The notes: a model not told the origin generated them from the letters alone. A stretch of 64,000 nucleotides of DNA from Bactericera cockerelli (GCA_024516035.1 CM044961.1:30400195-30464194); one strand, 5' to 3'. Numbered from the stretch's first letter, positions 56,801-61,490 are shown. Translations and numbers: made by a program.

Positions 56801-58095
56801 TTTACACCAGATTTTTTTCTCTCAACATTATTTTATCCTTTTTTCTGCTATTTGTATTCTTACAGGATTTTTAAATTTATGCACATGTGGACCGGCAAAC
56901 GGGAGACTTTTCTCCCAACCAGGAAATGAATTTTTATTCATTTTTTTTCTGCTTCTCCGATAACTCTTTCTCTGTAGGTATATATTCATTGTCATTGTAA
57001 TATTCACAGTAAAAAAAAGCAGGAGGTAAGTCTCAGTAAGTAATGAGAAATTTGAAGGAAATGATGTTTGCAAAAATATGATTTTTTTTTCTGTCTAATC
57101 TTCTTATGAAGAGTCTGTAAGGACTTTTTAAATAGGCTAACTTCCGCCAATCCCTTTAAATTTTTAAGAACGAAAACGTCATTATTCTATACCTTTAGAA
57201 AGGGTCTTTAAAAGTAAGTTTAGTAGTTTTAAGGTCTTTAGGAGAATATGAAAATATTAAATCAATCTTACTATAAGATGAATGCAGTAAGTTACGTGTA
57301 TTAAAGAGAAAAAAAATATCAAGTTGTCAAATAAGGCTGTTTTAAAAATATACCTGAGGAGCTTTACATAAGTAGTAAACCCGTTGTAATGGCTGGGGTA
57401 TTATAAACAGGGATTTTGCCATTAGTAAACATATTATGTATATTATAAAATTTCTCATACTTTCATATAAAATGGGAAAGAGGGAAGAATAAAAAAATGA
57501 GTACCTACATAATCACGAGAAGCGGTGTTATTGCCTGAAGTCTCCTCTAAACAAGACCATTCAGGCAACAACATTGAGGTTAGGTGACAAAGACAGCTGC
57601 AGGCTTTAACCTCGCCTCTTCATTTACTACTTATTTCATTTATCCTTTGAATATTCAATCTAGATAAGAATAAGAATCTTGTTTACATGCCGCCACTGGT
57701 CGTTGCTCACTCTACAACTATCCCAATTATCCTCACGAGGCTAGGGTAGGCCCCGACATCCATATTACAGCCGAAAGAATTCTGACTCCGCCGGTATTTG
57801 AACTCGGGTCACCTGGAGCGCAAGCCGAGCATGCTACCGCTAGACCAAGTGACTAAGACAATGTAAAACAATACGCATAATCTAGACTTAGATCTACAGA
57901 GGTATTACAAAAACGTCTATTAATTCGGCTCTGAATGTTGCATTCAGTGGATGCATTCAGAGAGTATTCCACTTACCTGAAGAATCTTGCAGCGGTTAGT
58001 GAGGCACTTATCGTCGACACAGGGCTGGTACATGCCCAAAGTGACACAGTTCAGTAGAATCACCAGCATGCTGATTCGCTCGAACCACGTGTTAT
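22982..58095 (-). CDS. T-type voltage-gated calcium channel (Cav3), domain I part
   Basis: Nine exons (58,095-57,977; 54,811-54,678; 48,786-48,689; 44,815-44,644; 41,603-41,494; 41,002-40,830; 35,589-35,497; 31,795-31,617; 23,160-22,982) join through GT-AG introns with consistent phases into 419 codons. The product is the pore-forming alpha-1 subunit of a low-voltage-activated plasma-membrane Ca2+ channel. In order it shows S1 ([16 protein letters not shown]), S2-S3 ([27 protein letters not shown]), the S4 voltage sensor ([19 protein letters not shown]), S5 ([17 protein letters not shown]), a Cys-rich turret, the pore segment with selectivity glutamate (SLEGW), S6 and the proximal I-II linker. 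The turret (DCVNWNQYY), the SLEGW pore and the ATQFSETK linker are T-type hallmarks and separate it from L/N-type channels and NALCN. N-terminal exons lie beyond 64,000; domains II-IV are not in the window. Confidence 0.95.
23191..23374 (+). repeat. LINE 3' end (family L), 5'-truncated
   Basis: AGATTGCCACAGGCAATAAC, CCCGCCCTTTAGGTAGGACA, then T-rich DNA and TAATAAAGCAT followed by an (ATA)n microsatellite tail. The same 3' end recurs at 32,264, 42,126 (minus), 44,221 and 44,467. Confidence 0.8.
23752..23925 (+). repeat. SINE family D copy
   Basis: Head CAGCCTTCTTGGCGTAACGT, a short inverted repeat (CAGACTTTTC, GAAAAGTCTG), then the shared body CTGGGTGAGGTTAATGTGGA and CCCGTCCTGATTAACTCAAA. 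Confidence 0.75.
24470..24635. other. T-rich tract with GGTAGTTATAC repeats
   Basis: A T run, then two copies of AAAGGTAGTTATAC(C/T) 35 bp apart and a CATGCATACCTTTCCGGAAA segment. Possibly a retroposon end in minus orientation; family unknown. Confidence 0.35.
25322..26210. repeat. Degenerate ~130-bp tandem satellite, about seven units
   Basis: Units start near 25,323, 25,436, 25,574, 25,708, 25,828, 25,909, 26,033 and 26,163 at ATGCTGACT. Each carries some of CTTGACATGACAAGCTACAA, GACGAAAAACCAATGAACAA, ATCAGCATATTCACACGTGA and GGAATTCCCGCACAAGT. The units at the right end match best and those at the left are most decayed. No coding. Confidence 0.88.
26515..26640 (+). repeat. SINE family A copy
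   Basis: AGTAGCTCGATGTAATAAGT, GTTGGTGGTTCGAGTCCCAA and GATTTAGTAAAGCGAGTTTG. The tail is eroded. Confidence 0.82.
26935..27020 (+). repeat. Degenerate tRNA-like SINE head
   Basis: CCGAACTGAATGGCTAAATG, GACGTGGTGGACTTCGAATT and TGTTTCGAGTACTGGTG resemble a decayed family A-type head. No body is recognisable. Confidence 0.45.
27200..28060. repeat. Purine-rich minisatellite with 118-bp unit
   Basis: GGAATGAATGTTTGGAATGG starts units at 27,335, 27,453 and 27,571, then a 104-bp shortened unit leads to a variant at 27,675. The flanking purine-rich DNA extends to about 28,060. The 311- and 318-codon reverse frames are translations of this repeat ([12 protein letters not shown] repeated) and not genes. 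Confidence 0.92.
28209..28242. repeat. Poly-T directly followed by poly-G
   Basis: A T run of about 17 is followed at once by a run of 12 G. Such a junction is unusual in this AT-rich DNA and error-prone in sequencing. Confidence 0.9.
28275..28350 (-). repeat. Shared SINE D/E body fragment
   Basis: The minus strand gives CAGGCTGGGTGAGGTTAATG, GCAGGTTTGTGAGTTTGCTG and a GGGCTACAGTCCCGTCGTAT tail, closest to the 5S-headed copy at 18,141. Confidence 0.7.
28376..28441 (-). repeat. tRNA-like SINE head
   Basis: The minus strand reads GAGCGCGCGATTAGCTCAGT, GGTTAAGCACTCACTTCCCA and GTCCCGGGTTCAATCCCC, with good box A and box B. The 3' acceptor side does not pair with the 5' side, so a SINE head is more likely than a tRNA gene. 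Confidence 0.6.
29172..29310 (-). repeat. SINE family A copy
   Basis: Complete from head (GACCTCAGTAGCTTAATCGA on minus) through body to tail (ATCAACACAAATAT). Confidence 0.88.
29352..29615 (+). repeat. SINE family B-related copy
   Basis: Head GTTTGAGTGGTGTAGGGAAT with GAGTTCGAGTCCCAGATGGG, then GGGGTCCACTCATACCTCCC and GCTGCGCTAACCACAAAAAT, the family B body and end with a different head. Confidence 0.75.
29730..29870 (-). repeat. SINE family A copy
   Basis: The minus-strand head, box B (GGTTCAAGTCCTGGTTTGAG) and body TTTAGTAAAGCGAGTTTGAG are all present. Confidence 0.88.
30012..31166 (-). pseudogene. 5'-truncated LINE with reverse transcriptase C-terminal part
   Basis: An open frame runs from about 31,166 to a stop at 30,286 with [33 protein letters not shown] and a downstream Cys/His cluster ([19 protein letters not shown]), typical of the thumb and C-terminal region of a non-LTR retrotransposon. 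The catalytic YADD part is missing because the copy is 5'-truncated. The 3' UTR ends in an A run (T run at 30,018-30,032 on plus). The long intact frame of over 290 codons suggests a fairly recent insertion. Confidence 0.85.
31525..31570. repeat. Fragment of a MITE-like repeat
   Basis: CACACCCGGTCGTCTAAGTG matches CACCCGGTCATCTAAGTG at about 40,258-40,276. The left part (ACCGGGTGTATCCC) pairs with CACACCCGGT as a short hairpin. Confidence 0.5.
31617..31795 (-). CDS. Ca-alpha1T exon: S6 and first helix of the I-II linker
   Basis: 179 nt, [40 protein letters not shown], then a Ser/Thr/Asn loop and NTCYAEMVK. The stretch from QFSETKK to CYAEMV corresponds to the first part of the helix-loop-helix gating brake known from vertebrate Cav3. 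Confidence 0.95.
31855..31930 (+). repeat. Shared SINE D/E body fragment
   Basis: CCCAGGCTGGGTGAGCTCAA, TTTCCTGCGAATGGAAATAA and ACCCAGTCGTATATGACT match the common body; the head is missing. Confidence 0.65.
32004..32180 (-). repeat. SINE family C copy, diverged
   Basis: Carries TCCCATTATTCCAGCAGTAA and GCCCAAGACGTATTATTTTA on plus; the head is eroded (CGAGGTTCTAAATCCGCGGC). Confidence 0.8.
32264..32438 (+). repeat. LINE 3' end (family L)
   Basis: AGAAGATATTGCCACAGAAA, GACCCCGCCCTTTAGGTAGG and CTAATAAAGCATAATATAAT, then (AAT)n. Confidence 0.8.
32448..32800 (-). repeat. Probable LINE 3' UTR of a second family
   Basis: A T run of about 24 on plus (poly-A on minus) precedes ACACTTTATTAATAGGACAT and a long AT-rich non-coding stretch. 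Its layout resembles the 3' UTR of the LINE at 30,012. The 5' limit is uncertain. Confidence 0.5.
32900..33220. repeat. Pyrimidine-rich low-complexity stretch
   Basis: T/C-rich DNA with CTCTCTTT-type runs; frames are low complexity. Confidence 0.8.
33330..33545. repeat. GA microsatellite tract
   Basis: GAGAGAGA, GAAAGAAA and GGGAGGGA runs interrupted by short unique sequence. Confidence 0.9.
33691..33883 (+). repeat. SINE family A copy with an internal insertion
   Basis: Normal head (GACCTCAGTAGCTCTATCGA) and body to GAGTAATTGTAATG, then about 44 foreign bases with CACCTCGGCCGAGGTG, then the family tail TTTGTGATTAACACAAATAT. The foreign block recurs inverted at 40,704-40,750. Confidence 0.85.
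34160..34470. repeat. CT microsatellite tract
   Basis: A clean (TC)n of about 42 bp at 34,380-34,422 inside a wider T/C-rich stretch. Confidence 0.9.
34812..34895 (-). repeat. Shared SINE D/E body fragment
   Basis: The minus strand reads ACCATAGCTTGGTAAGATTA, GGTAGCTGATTTGTGAGCTT and AATAAAACCCCTGTC, a diverged common body. Confidence 0.55.
35056..35248 (-). repeat. SINE family C copy
   Basis: Full body and a decayed head (TTTTGAACCCACGACCTCTG on plus). Directly followed by another copy in the same orientation. Confidence 0.87.
35268..35462 (-). repeat. SINE family C copy
   Basis: Second of two tandem-like copies 20 bp apart, with TTTTGAACCCACCACCTCTG on plus. It lacks the GCCCAAG segment present in its neighbour. 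It ends 35 bases from the channel exon at 35,497. Confidence 0.87.
35497..35589 (-). CDS. Ca-alpha1T exon: selectivity filter and start of S6
   Basis: 93 nt, [20 protein letters not shown] then [11 protein letters not shown]. The Glu in SLEGW is the domain I contribution to the EEDD filter of T-type channels. Both ends are phase 0. Confidence 0.95.
35663..35690. repeat. Poly-A run after a duplicated AAAGTCATAGACAAG
   Basis: AAAAAGTCATAGACAAGAAA occurs twice in a row and ends in about 28 A. Confidence 0.85.
36312..36344 (+). repeat. SINE family A head fragment
   Basis: CTTGATCAATAAGGCGGCGG followed by ACTCGTAA; the rest is absent. The surrounding 35,750-37,600 is otherwise AT-rich intron with nothing recognised. 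Confidence 0.6.
37618..38125. repeat. Two-level tandem repeat array
   Basis: A short unit (ATAATTTCGTTAC or ATAATTTCGTCAC, about 15 bp with spacing) is repeated in blocks. Each block ends in TTTTGGTTATGTGCCAGAGC and AAAGACATGAAAATGTCAA. Blocks start with GCGCATGACACATACTTTTT at 37,622, 37,680 and 37,827. The three blocks hold about 4, 6 and 7 short units. Confidence 0.9.
38196..38331 (-). repeat. SINE family A copy
   Basis: The minus head (GCCTCAGTAGCTCGATCAAA) and the body are present, with a small duplication CAGTCAAAACT near GAGTTTTGAC. Confidence 0.85.
38868..39610 (+). mobile_element. Hairpin-headed repeat element with TCTGTCGG microsatellite
   Basis: It starts with a near-palindrome (ACTTCCGA...ATTTCTAATATTAGAAAT CGGAAGT), then TTTCTGGACGTTTCATAACC, six copies of GTCGGTCT (39,001-39,050), ACTACTAGACCGATTTTGTT, and a second segment GATACAGAATTTTTTGTAGA. 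A relic is at 14,970 and a head fragment at 42,692. The layout matches the insertion at 56,174. No convincing protein; probably non-autonomous. The right end is approximate. Confidence 0.6.
40042..40120. repeat. ~21-bp minisatellite, four units
   Basis: CATACCTAGTATTTACATA repeats with small changes. Confidence 0.9.
40130..40285. repeat. MITE-like repeat with CACCCGGTC end
   Basis: GTGGGACCGGCTATAATTAA, GTGTGCCAACTTGGCACACC (a palindrome) and GGTACACCCGGTCATCTAAG. The end matches 31,525-31,570. Confidence 0.5.
40441..40584 (+). repeat. SINE family A copy
   Basis: GACCTCAGAAACTGGATCGA, CTTGTAACTTGGAGGTCGGT, GGTTCAAGTCCTGATTTCAG, and body and tail to ATTAACACAAATAAAATAAC. Confidence 0.9.
40704..40750. 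repeat. Inverted copy of the block inside the SINE at 33,691
   Basis: CACCTCGGCCGAGGTGTGAA, GAACGCCTATACAAAAAAAG and AGAC match about 44 bases at 33,800-33,843 in opposite orientation. It contains a 16-bp perfect palindrome. Confidence 0.75.
40830..41002 (-). CDS. Ca-alpha1T exon: turret part 2 and pore helix
   Basis: 173 nt, [58 protein letters not shown]. It contains a sequon (NST), turret cysteines and the pore helix leading to the filter. It ends in phase 0 at GTGAGT. Confidence 0.95.
41229..41405 (+). repeat. SINE family B copy, best head
   Basis: GTCACCGTTGCCGAGTGAGT, TAGCGCGCTAGGCAATGCAC and GGGTTCGATCCCCAGCGGGG show intact box A and box B. The body stops early at an A run near 41,405. 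Confidence 0.87.
41494..41603 (-). CDS. Ca-alpha1T exon: domain I extracellular turret, part 1
   Basis: 110 nt, [20 protein letters not shown] then [16 protein letters not shown]. Its two cysteines suit the disulfide-rich T-type turret. Acceptor TTTCAG, donor G/GTAAGT. Confidence 0.93.
41684..41743 (-). repeat. SINE family A head fragment
   Basis: Only the head remains (minus CTCAGGAGCTTGATCAACAA, GCGGGCTTGTAACCCAGAGG). Confidence 0.8.
41755..41893. repeat. 14-bp minisatellite, about ten units
   Basis: AAAATTGGTAAAGT alternates with AAAATTGGTAAAAT, decaying to GAAATTGGTAAAGT and AGAAATGACAAAGT at the right. Confidence 0.93.
42126..42345 (-). repeat. LINE 3' end (family L)
   Basis: The minus strand runs GGGTTGGGTGGAAGAGATTG, CCACAGGCAATAAGCCCGCC, CTTTAGTTAGGACATATGTA and AATAAAGCATTT, then (AAT)n. 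Confidence 0.82.
42510..42692 (-). repeat. SINE family B 3' part
   Basis: The plus strand holds TATAATTCCGCCACTGGTCG, TTTTTCCTCACAAGGACCCC and GAACACCCAAGTACAGAGCA, the reverse of the family B body; the tRNA head is missing. Confidence 0.82.
42692..42760 (+). repeat. Hairpin-headed element, 5' fragment
   Basis: CTAATATTAGTAATCGGAAG then TCGCTTCTGTAAAAAAATAT matches the start of the element at 38,868. Confidence 0.6.
43190..43275 (+). repeat. SINE family C tail fragment with short tandem repeats
   Basis: GGAATAATGGTCTTTAATAG and CATAAATAAGACGATAT repeated three times. Confidence 0.65.
43328..43538 (+). repeat. SINE family C copy, best preserved
   Basis: The head has a fully paired acceptor (GTCCCGG with CCGGGAC), TAGCTCAGTGGTAAAGGCGG (box A), TCTGGTAATCCAGA (perfect anticodon-arm palindrome) and GGGTTCGAAACCC (box B). 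The body follows directly, so it is a SINE; the T-stem outer pairs are mismatched. Confidence 0.9.
44162..44463 (+). repeat. SINE family A copy split by a LINE end
   Basis: The left half ends TTCAGCGTAGATTTAGTAAA at 44,220; the right half resumes after 44,412 with GTAGTTGTGCTATCACGAAA and TTAACACAAATAT. The DNA between is a family L LINE 3' end. Confidence 0.82.
44221..44412 (+). repeat. LINE 3' end (family L) nested in a SINE
   Basis: CCATAGGCAATAACCCCGCC, CTTTAGTCAGGACATATGTA and AATAAAGCATTTGATGATAA with an (AAT)n tail. Confidence 0.82.
44467..44618 (+). repeat. LINE 3' end (family L)
   Basis: GGGTGGAAAAGATTGCCACT, AGCAATAACCCCGCCCTTTA and a TATAAAGCTTAAAAAAAAC end. It lies 26 bases from the channel exon at 44,644. 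Confidence 0.78.
44644..44815 (-). CDS. Ca-alpha1T exon: S4-S5 linker, S5 and start of turret
   Basis: 172 nt, [20 protein letters not shown], then [20 protein letters not shown] and [15 protein letters not shown]. It has one extracellular sequon (NVT). Donor AA/GTAAGT. Confidence 0.95.
45012..45055 (+). repeat. 5S-headed SINE fragment
   Basis: GAGCCAGCGTCAATGACACG and TTAAAAGTGCCAGTTCTC match the start of the copy at 18,141. Confidence 0.55.
45510..45765 (+). repeat. SINE family D copy, best preserved
   Basis: Head CCAACCTTCGTGACGTAGTG with GAGTTCGATTCCCGG; then GAGGCTGGTATTTCCGGTCC, TGGGTAGCTGATACGATTCC, AGCGAATGGAGGGTAAAAGC and an (AAT)n tail. Confidence 0.85.
45776..45840 (+). repeat. 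SINE family A head fragment
   Basis: GACCAACTCAATCGTTAACA, GCGAGCTCGTAACTTGAAGG and TCGGTTGTTGAAACTC. Confidence 0.6.
45858..46004. mobile_element. Foldback (hairpin) element of about 147 bp
   Basis: Two arms of about 65 bp are inverted repeats around GGTTCAATTGAACGCAATAA: CCCGAATCTCC..TTTCAACCGTCACACAACGC on the left and GCGTTGTGTGACGGTTGGAA on the right, with about 10 differences. CCAAT boxes sit near the loop on both strands. No coding and no clear target duplication. Confidence 0.85.
46670..47185. repeat. Pyrimidine-rich minisatellite
   Basis: CT microsatellite followed by about eight degenerate units with TTCATATACTCTCTATCCCT, CTCCCATATATACCCTCTAT and TCCTTCTC. The 195-codon frame here is a repeat translation. 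Confidence 0.9.
47398..47728. repeat. ~37-bp minisatellite, about nine units
   Basis: TTATCTATTCTTTAGAAAGT and TAGTTATCTATTCTTTCAAG alternate. Two units carry the variant TATCCTGTCACGG. Confidence 0.92.
47733..48680. other. Intron DNA with one unsupported 163-codon frame
   Basis: A plus frame at 47,733-48,224 is mixed in composition, has no recognisable domain, and starts right after a minisatellite. A decayed SINE body motif (TAACTCACCCAGCCTGGGTA) lies inside it. I treat it as chance. The rest is AT-rich. Confidence 0.5.
48689..48786 (-). CDS. Ca-alpha1T exon: domain I S4 voltage sensor
   Basis: 98 nt, [20 protein letters not shown] then [12 protein letters not shown]. Arginines at every third position mark the voltage sensor. 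Acceptor TTCCAG, donor A/GTGAGT splitting a Ser codon. Confidence 0.95.
49224..49760. repeat. Inverted near-copies flanking AT-rich DNA
   Basis: A T run of 24, then TTCTGTTGTAGATAATATTT and TCAGATGATTTTTATT at 49,308; the reverse of the same (AAAATCATCTGAAAATGTTA, ACAACAATAGAA) lies at 49,705. It could be two opposing retroposon ends or a 0.45-kb inverted-repeat element. Confidence 0.45.
50270..51060. repeat. Purine-rich tract with GA microsatellite
   Basis: Clean (GA)n at about 50,780-50,830 inside 0.8 kb of A/G-rich DNA; frames are low complexity. Inside it GAGGTAAACTGGACC and GAGGTAAATTGGACC repeat at 50,467-50,510. Confidence 0.88.
51677..51815 (+). repeat. SINE family A copy
   Basis: GACCTCAGTAGCTCTAAGGA, GACTTGTAACCTGGAGGTCG, then GATTGTGATTAACACAAATA. 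The middle body is diverged. Confidence 0.82.
51936..53120. mobile_element. 1.18-kb inverted-repeat element studded with GGACTAACT-like motifs
   Basis: Perfect 26-bp inverted ends (CTATAATTGAGAGGCTAAGA then GGCAGA at 51,936, reversed at 53,095-53,120). A TA duplication can be read on both sides (51,937 and 53,118). The inner TIR segment GCAGA..GGAC(C/T)A recurs about 14 times inside, near 52,127, 52,149, 52,178, 52,232, 52,255, 52,291, 52,319, 52,372, 52,396, 52,823, 52,854 and 52,868, all in plus orientation. Short frames at 52,092 and 52,568 show no transposase motif; the SGLS/SGLT strings in them come from the motif. Probably a non-autonomous transposon. Confidence 0.7.
53130..54130. other. 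AT-rich intron DNA, no recognised feature
   Basis: Only a short family L fragment (ACCATAGGCAATAACCCCAC) near 54,080-54,100 is recognised. Confidence 0.5.
54131..54265 (-). repeat. SINE family A copy
   Basis: Complete on minus: GACCTCAGTAGCTTGATCAA, GGCGGCGGACTTGTAACCTG, GGTTCAAGTCACGGTTTCAA, then body and tail. Confidence 0.9.
54678..54811 (-). CDS. Ca-alpha1T exon: domain I S2-S3
   Basis: 134 nt, [20 protein letters not shown] through [19 protein letters not shown]. It carries the S2 acidic residue (ALEM) and the S3 aspartate (RLDFF) that pair with S4 arginines. It ends phase 2 at GTAAGT. Confidence 0.95.
55934..56023 (+). mobile_element. ~90-bp insertion with target duplication, right copy only
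   Basis: The 9-bp TTTAGTACA lies on both sides; the left copy has a single related TCAGTACA there. The insert starts GCATCCTTGGTTCATTACCA and ends in an A/T-rich run before the second duplication. A small retroposed sequence of unknown origin. Confidence 0.7.
56174..56810 (+). mobile_element. 0.64-kb hairpin-headed insertion, right copy only
   Basis: The left copy is uninterrupted at 780. It starts with the hairpin ACTTTCCTTATCCTATAATA/AGGAAAGT and has TTTCTGGACGAATCATAGCC, a (GT)n/TCTG microsatellite, ATCTCAAGAACGGTAAGAGC, a GGCCGC-rich block (56,437-56,475), and GATAAGGAAAGT near the right end, which inverts the first 12 bases. The same layout occurs at 38,868. No coding; autonomous partner unknown. 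Confidence 0.75.
57690..57854 (-). repeat. tRNA-headed SINE, right copy only
   Basis: The minus strand reads GTCACTTGGTCTAGCGGTAG, CATGCTCGGCTTGCGCTCCA, GACCCGAGTTCAAATACCGG and then CGTGAGGATAATTGGGATAG. It ends in CAACGACCAGTGGCGG, which is shared with family B. Confidence 0.72.
57977..58095 (-). CDS. Ca-alpha1T exon: domain I S1 and S1-S2 loop
   Basis: 119 nt. Two bases complete a codon from an unseen upstream exon, then 39 codons from NTWFERIS to CKILQ. Acceptor CTCTCAG, donor GTAAGT. The S1-S2 loop has three cysteines ([11 protein letters not shown]). An identical copy lies at 2,708-2,826. Confidence 0.95.
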
Positions 58096-58170
58096 CTGAG
58101 AGTTAAGGAACTAACGCAGAAAAGAAATTTGCCTCAACAATTGGACAATCTTGAAATCATCAGCGAAACA

Positions 58171-58318
58171 ACAGAGGACATACAAGTAAAAATAAAAAAT
58201 AAAACAAATAACTTAGATTTAATTTAATTTGTTAAATAGCATGTAAGTTTGTACACATACAATATGTATCCTTTTGTACTATATGTATAAAATTGAAATT
58301 GAATTGAAATTGAAAACA
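58171..58318 (+). mobile_element. Small retroposon insertion, right copy only
   Basis: GAGGACATACAAGTAAAAAT through ATAAAATTGAAATTGAATTG sits between GAAACAA and GAAAACAA; the left copy reads straight through at 2,895-2,905. The (ATTGAA)n end resembles a LINE or SINE tail. Confidence 0.65.
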
Positions 58319-58748
58319 ATATTTACTAAATACAGCTGGAGCTGCCAGTCTTTTGTCGGTTGCCATTCAGCACAGTATTACCATCAAATCATACAGACGT
58401 TTTATTATTTATATTGCAGAATCTTACAGAATCCTTAAAATTATCATCATACAAAAATTCTATGTCATAAATTCCTATTAATTCACATTAAAGAAGTTAT
58501 TAAATGTACATAAATATTAGAATACATAGATTAATTGTTGAGATTTTACGTTTTATTTCAGAGGATTTCATTTTATTTCATAAAAATATAAGAACTCTCC
58601 TAGAAAATTATTTGTTAAAACCTGAAAATAAAACGTAAAAACATAGTTTACCTTACCTTACTTCACTAAAATTGCAAGCAAGTAAAAAATAAAAACGTTC
58701 TGCTGAAATTTAAAAATGTTCAGCATTTCAAATTGAATCATGCTAGAT

Positions 58749-60035
58749 CGAGGGCGGATCAAGAAGTACCCGTGTTTGAAAAAAGAGTGCGAGATACTTA
58801 CATTTTTGGGTTCTATTTTTCGACATAGTCTCCTTTCAAGGCTACACACTTCTTCCAGCGATCCTACCACTTTTTTAGCCCTTCCAAAAAGTAGCTCCCT
58901 TCGAACTCCTCAAAATAGCCCTTTGTCTGGCTTATGACGTCATCATTTGAGCTGAACCTCTTTCCACCGAGCCAAACTTTCAAGTTAGGAAACAAAAAAT
59001 AATCGCAGGGGGCTAGGTCAGGTGAGTAAGGTGGGTGTGGCAATAATTCGTATCCAAGTTGATGGATTTTATCAGCAACAATTCCAGATGAGTGAGCTGG
59101 TGCATTGTCATGGTGAAACAAGACTTTCTTTCTCGCCAAATGGGGGCGTGTCTCCTTCAATTTTGCATCAAATCGTGTCAATAACTCACTATAATATGCA
59201 GCAGTTATTGTTTTTCCTTTTTCCAAGAAGTCAATAAGAATAATTCTCTTTGCATCCCAAAAAACGGTAGCCATGACTTTTCCGGCCGATTGGACCGATT
59301 TCGCCTTCTTTGGGGCAGATTCTCCAACCTAAGTCCATTCTTTTGACTGCTGTTTGGTTTCTGGGGTATAGTGATGTATCCAGGTTTCATCAACGGTCAC
59401 AACTCGACGCAAAAAATCATCTGGATTGCGATTGAAGAGTTCTAAACTAGCCTTTGAACAATTCAGCCGAATTCGTTTGTTGTCAATTGTGAGCAATCGC
59501 GGCACCCATCGCGCCGATAGTTTTCTCATGCCCAGCTTATCATGAAGGATTTTAAAAACAGTTCCATATGAAATGCCCACACTCTCAGCTACTTCACGCA
59601 CTTTTGTTCGGCGATCTTTGAGAATCATATCATGCACTTTTTCCACGACTTCCTCGGTACACACGTCTTCTGGGCGTCCTGGGCGGTCCTCGTCAAAAAT
59701 GCTTGTGCGCCCTCGTTTAAATTCATTAAACCAAAAGCGAACAGTGGAAGGTGAAGAGCTCCCGTACACAGCATCTAACTTTAATTTTATCTCATCACAT
59801 TTTTTCCCGTCCAAAAAAAGGAATCGAATAACTGCTCGGTACTGTTCTTTTTCCATATCACTCAACTATACGCAACACAACAACTTCAAGTGACCGATAA
59901 ATGAAAACTAAGAGAGTAATCAGTTTCAAACTTTGGATGTGGTCATTTGAGATGTCGTTCCATCAACAAGTATTAACAAGTTTCACCAATGATGTAAAAT
60001 GTCCCTAAACACGGGTACTTATTGATCTACCTACG
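58749..60035 (-). mobile_element. mariner transposon, 1,287 bp, right copy only
   Basis: The ends are imperfect 29-bp inverted repeats sharing GATCAA(G/T)AAGTACCCGTG. TA flanks the right end (60,036-60,037); the left TA has decayed. The left duplicate keeps the empty site (CTAGATACTATTCAA at about 3,301). The size fits a full-length Mos1-like mariner. Confidence 0.93.
58813..59865 (-). pseudogene. mariner transposase, inactivated by two in-frame TAG codons
   Basis: One frame of 351 codons (350 residues, the family's usual length) runs from MSDMEKEQYRAVIRF to GDYVEK. It has an N-terminal helix-turn-helix region, a WVPRLL motif (family WVPHEL), catalytic D159 (VTVDETW), D253 (FHHDNAPAH) and D288 (YSPDLAPCDYF). 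D253 and D288 are 34 residues apart, the D,D34D signature of mariner. TAG stops interrupt it at codon 179 (59,329-59,331) and near the C-terminus (58,864-58,866). There are no frameshifts, so the copy is young but cannot make a full enzyme. Confidence 0.92.
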
Positions 60036-60664
60036 TATTATTCAATTTAAAATGAAAAAAAAAAAAAAATATCGAAAATTACTAACTGACGAGTATTTAA
60101 AGTAAATCAGTATTTTTTCAATCGTATTAAATTAGTTTATATTGTTTATTTCAGTTATCAAAAGTTTGTTTATTCAGCCTTGTTCTAGAACAAGTTTTAT
60201 TTCAGTATTTTTTCCACAACGTTTTATGAATTTTATTTGAAAGAAAAGTTTTAAAATTTCACAAAAATTTTCCATTGGATTTTCTTCCGATTTATTGAAA
60301 GTACTTGACACATTTTGATCCCTTTCATGTTTACCTTAGTAAAGCTTACCATTGCCAATAGAAATGTCAATATCAGTATGATATGACAAAAACCAAAATA
60401 TTTGAATAAGAAAGAATTAGCAAAAACAAATACTATACAGAAAAAAAACATCAGCTGATTGAAGAATGACCAAATATTGTTTGGATCAAATTTTACTGAA
60501 TTCGTCTAAGGGATCCGATCCAAACTCGTTGGAAGTCGGTCTTGAAATAATATTTTAGTTGTTTAAATGGAAAGTTGCACCTTAAAAAAGATACCATCAA
60601 ATTATAAATTTATGACTGACTACTTATTGAAAGAGTGACAAAAAGTGGTACAGATAAATAAGTG

Positions 60665-61490
60665 TGTGAGACAGAGAGAGAGAGAGAGAGAGCAATAAAA
60701 CAAAGAGATAGAAATAATGGAATAAAAAGAGAGAGAGAGAGAATTAAATAATATAAGAAAGAGAGAAATATCTAGAAACCTTGAAAAGAAGAGATTAAAT
60801 GTAGCAAAATAATAAGAATCCAAAAGGAGAGAGTGAGATAAAAAAGAGACAGTAGAAAGAGATTGAAATAGGGGAGAAAACAAACAAACAAAAAATAGGA
60901 AAGAGAGAAAGAGAGAGAAAGAAAATTGAATAAAATAATAATGATCATGTATAATAAATTGAATAATAGAAAAGGAGAGCAAGAGACAGATTCAGAGGAA
61001 GAAAGTGTGCGTGAGAGAGAAAAAGAACCATCAAATTTCTCATACCTTTAACATTTCATTTTTCCTTTTCTCCGCTCTCTCTCAAACAAAACAAAATAAT
61101 CTTCGGAAATCTTCTTATGTTTTTAGAAGTTTGTAAAAATATTATGATGTAGAGTAGGGATGGGCAAAAAGAAGGATGAGAAAAAATGAAGATGGGATGG
61201 ATGATGAAACGGAAAAGTTTGAGAATAAGAAGTGAAAGATGAGAAGAACGAATGAGGAGTGGGATGGGAATAGTGTAGGATGGGAAAAGTAGGAGGTGCG
61301 ATATGAAAAGAGAAAGGGAAAATAAGGAAATGGAAAAGATGAAGTGAGAGATAGGAAATATTATGACTAAGATGGGAAAAAGAAGATAGGGATGGGAAAT
61401 ATAAGGGAATGATGGGTGAAAAAGAAGGAAATGGAAAAATTGATGGATATGCGATGGTTTGGGAGAGAGTGTTTAAGAAAGAACGGTTGA
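60665..61490. repeat. Purine-rich tract, right copy
   Basis: Counterpart of 3,990-4,920 with shorter GA runs and a much shorter A run (about 7 instead of about 33) before ATGAATAAGAC. Confidence 0.88.

Noticed and set aside
2708..58095. The two IS1 exons as mutually exclusive alternative exons
   Set aside because: They are base-identical, about 55 kb apart with all other domain I exons between them, so choosing one over the other could not change the protein and the order would be wrong.
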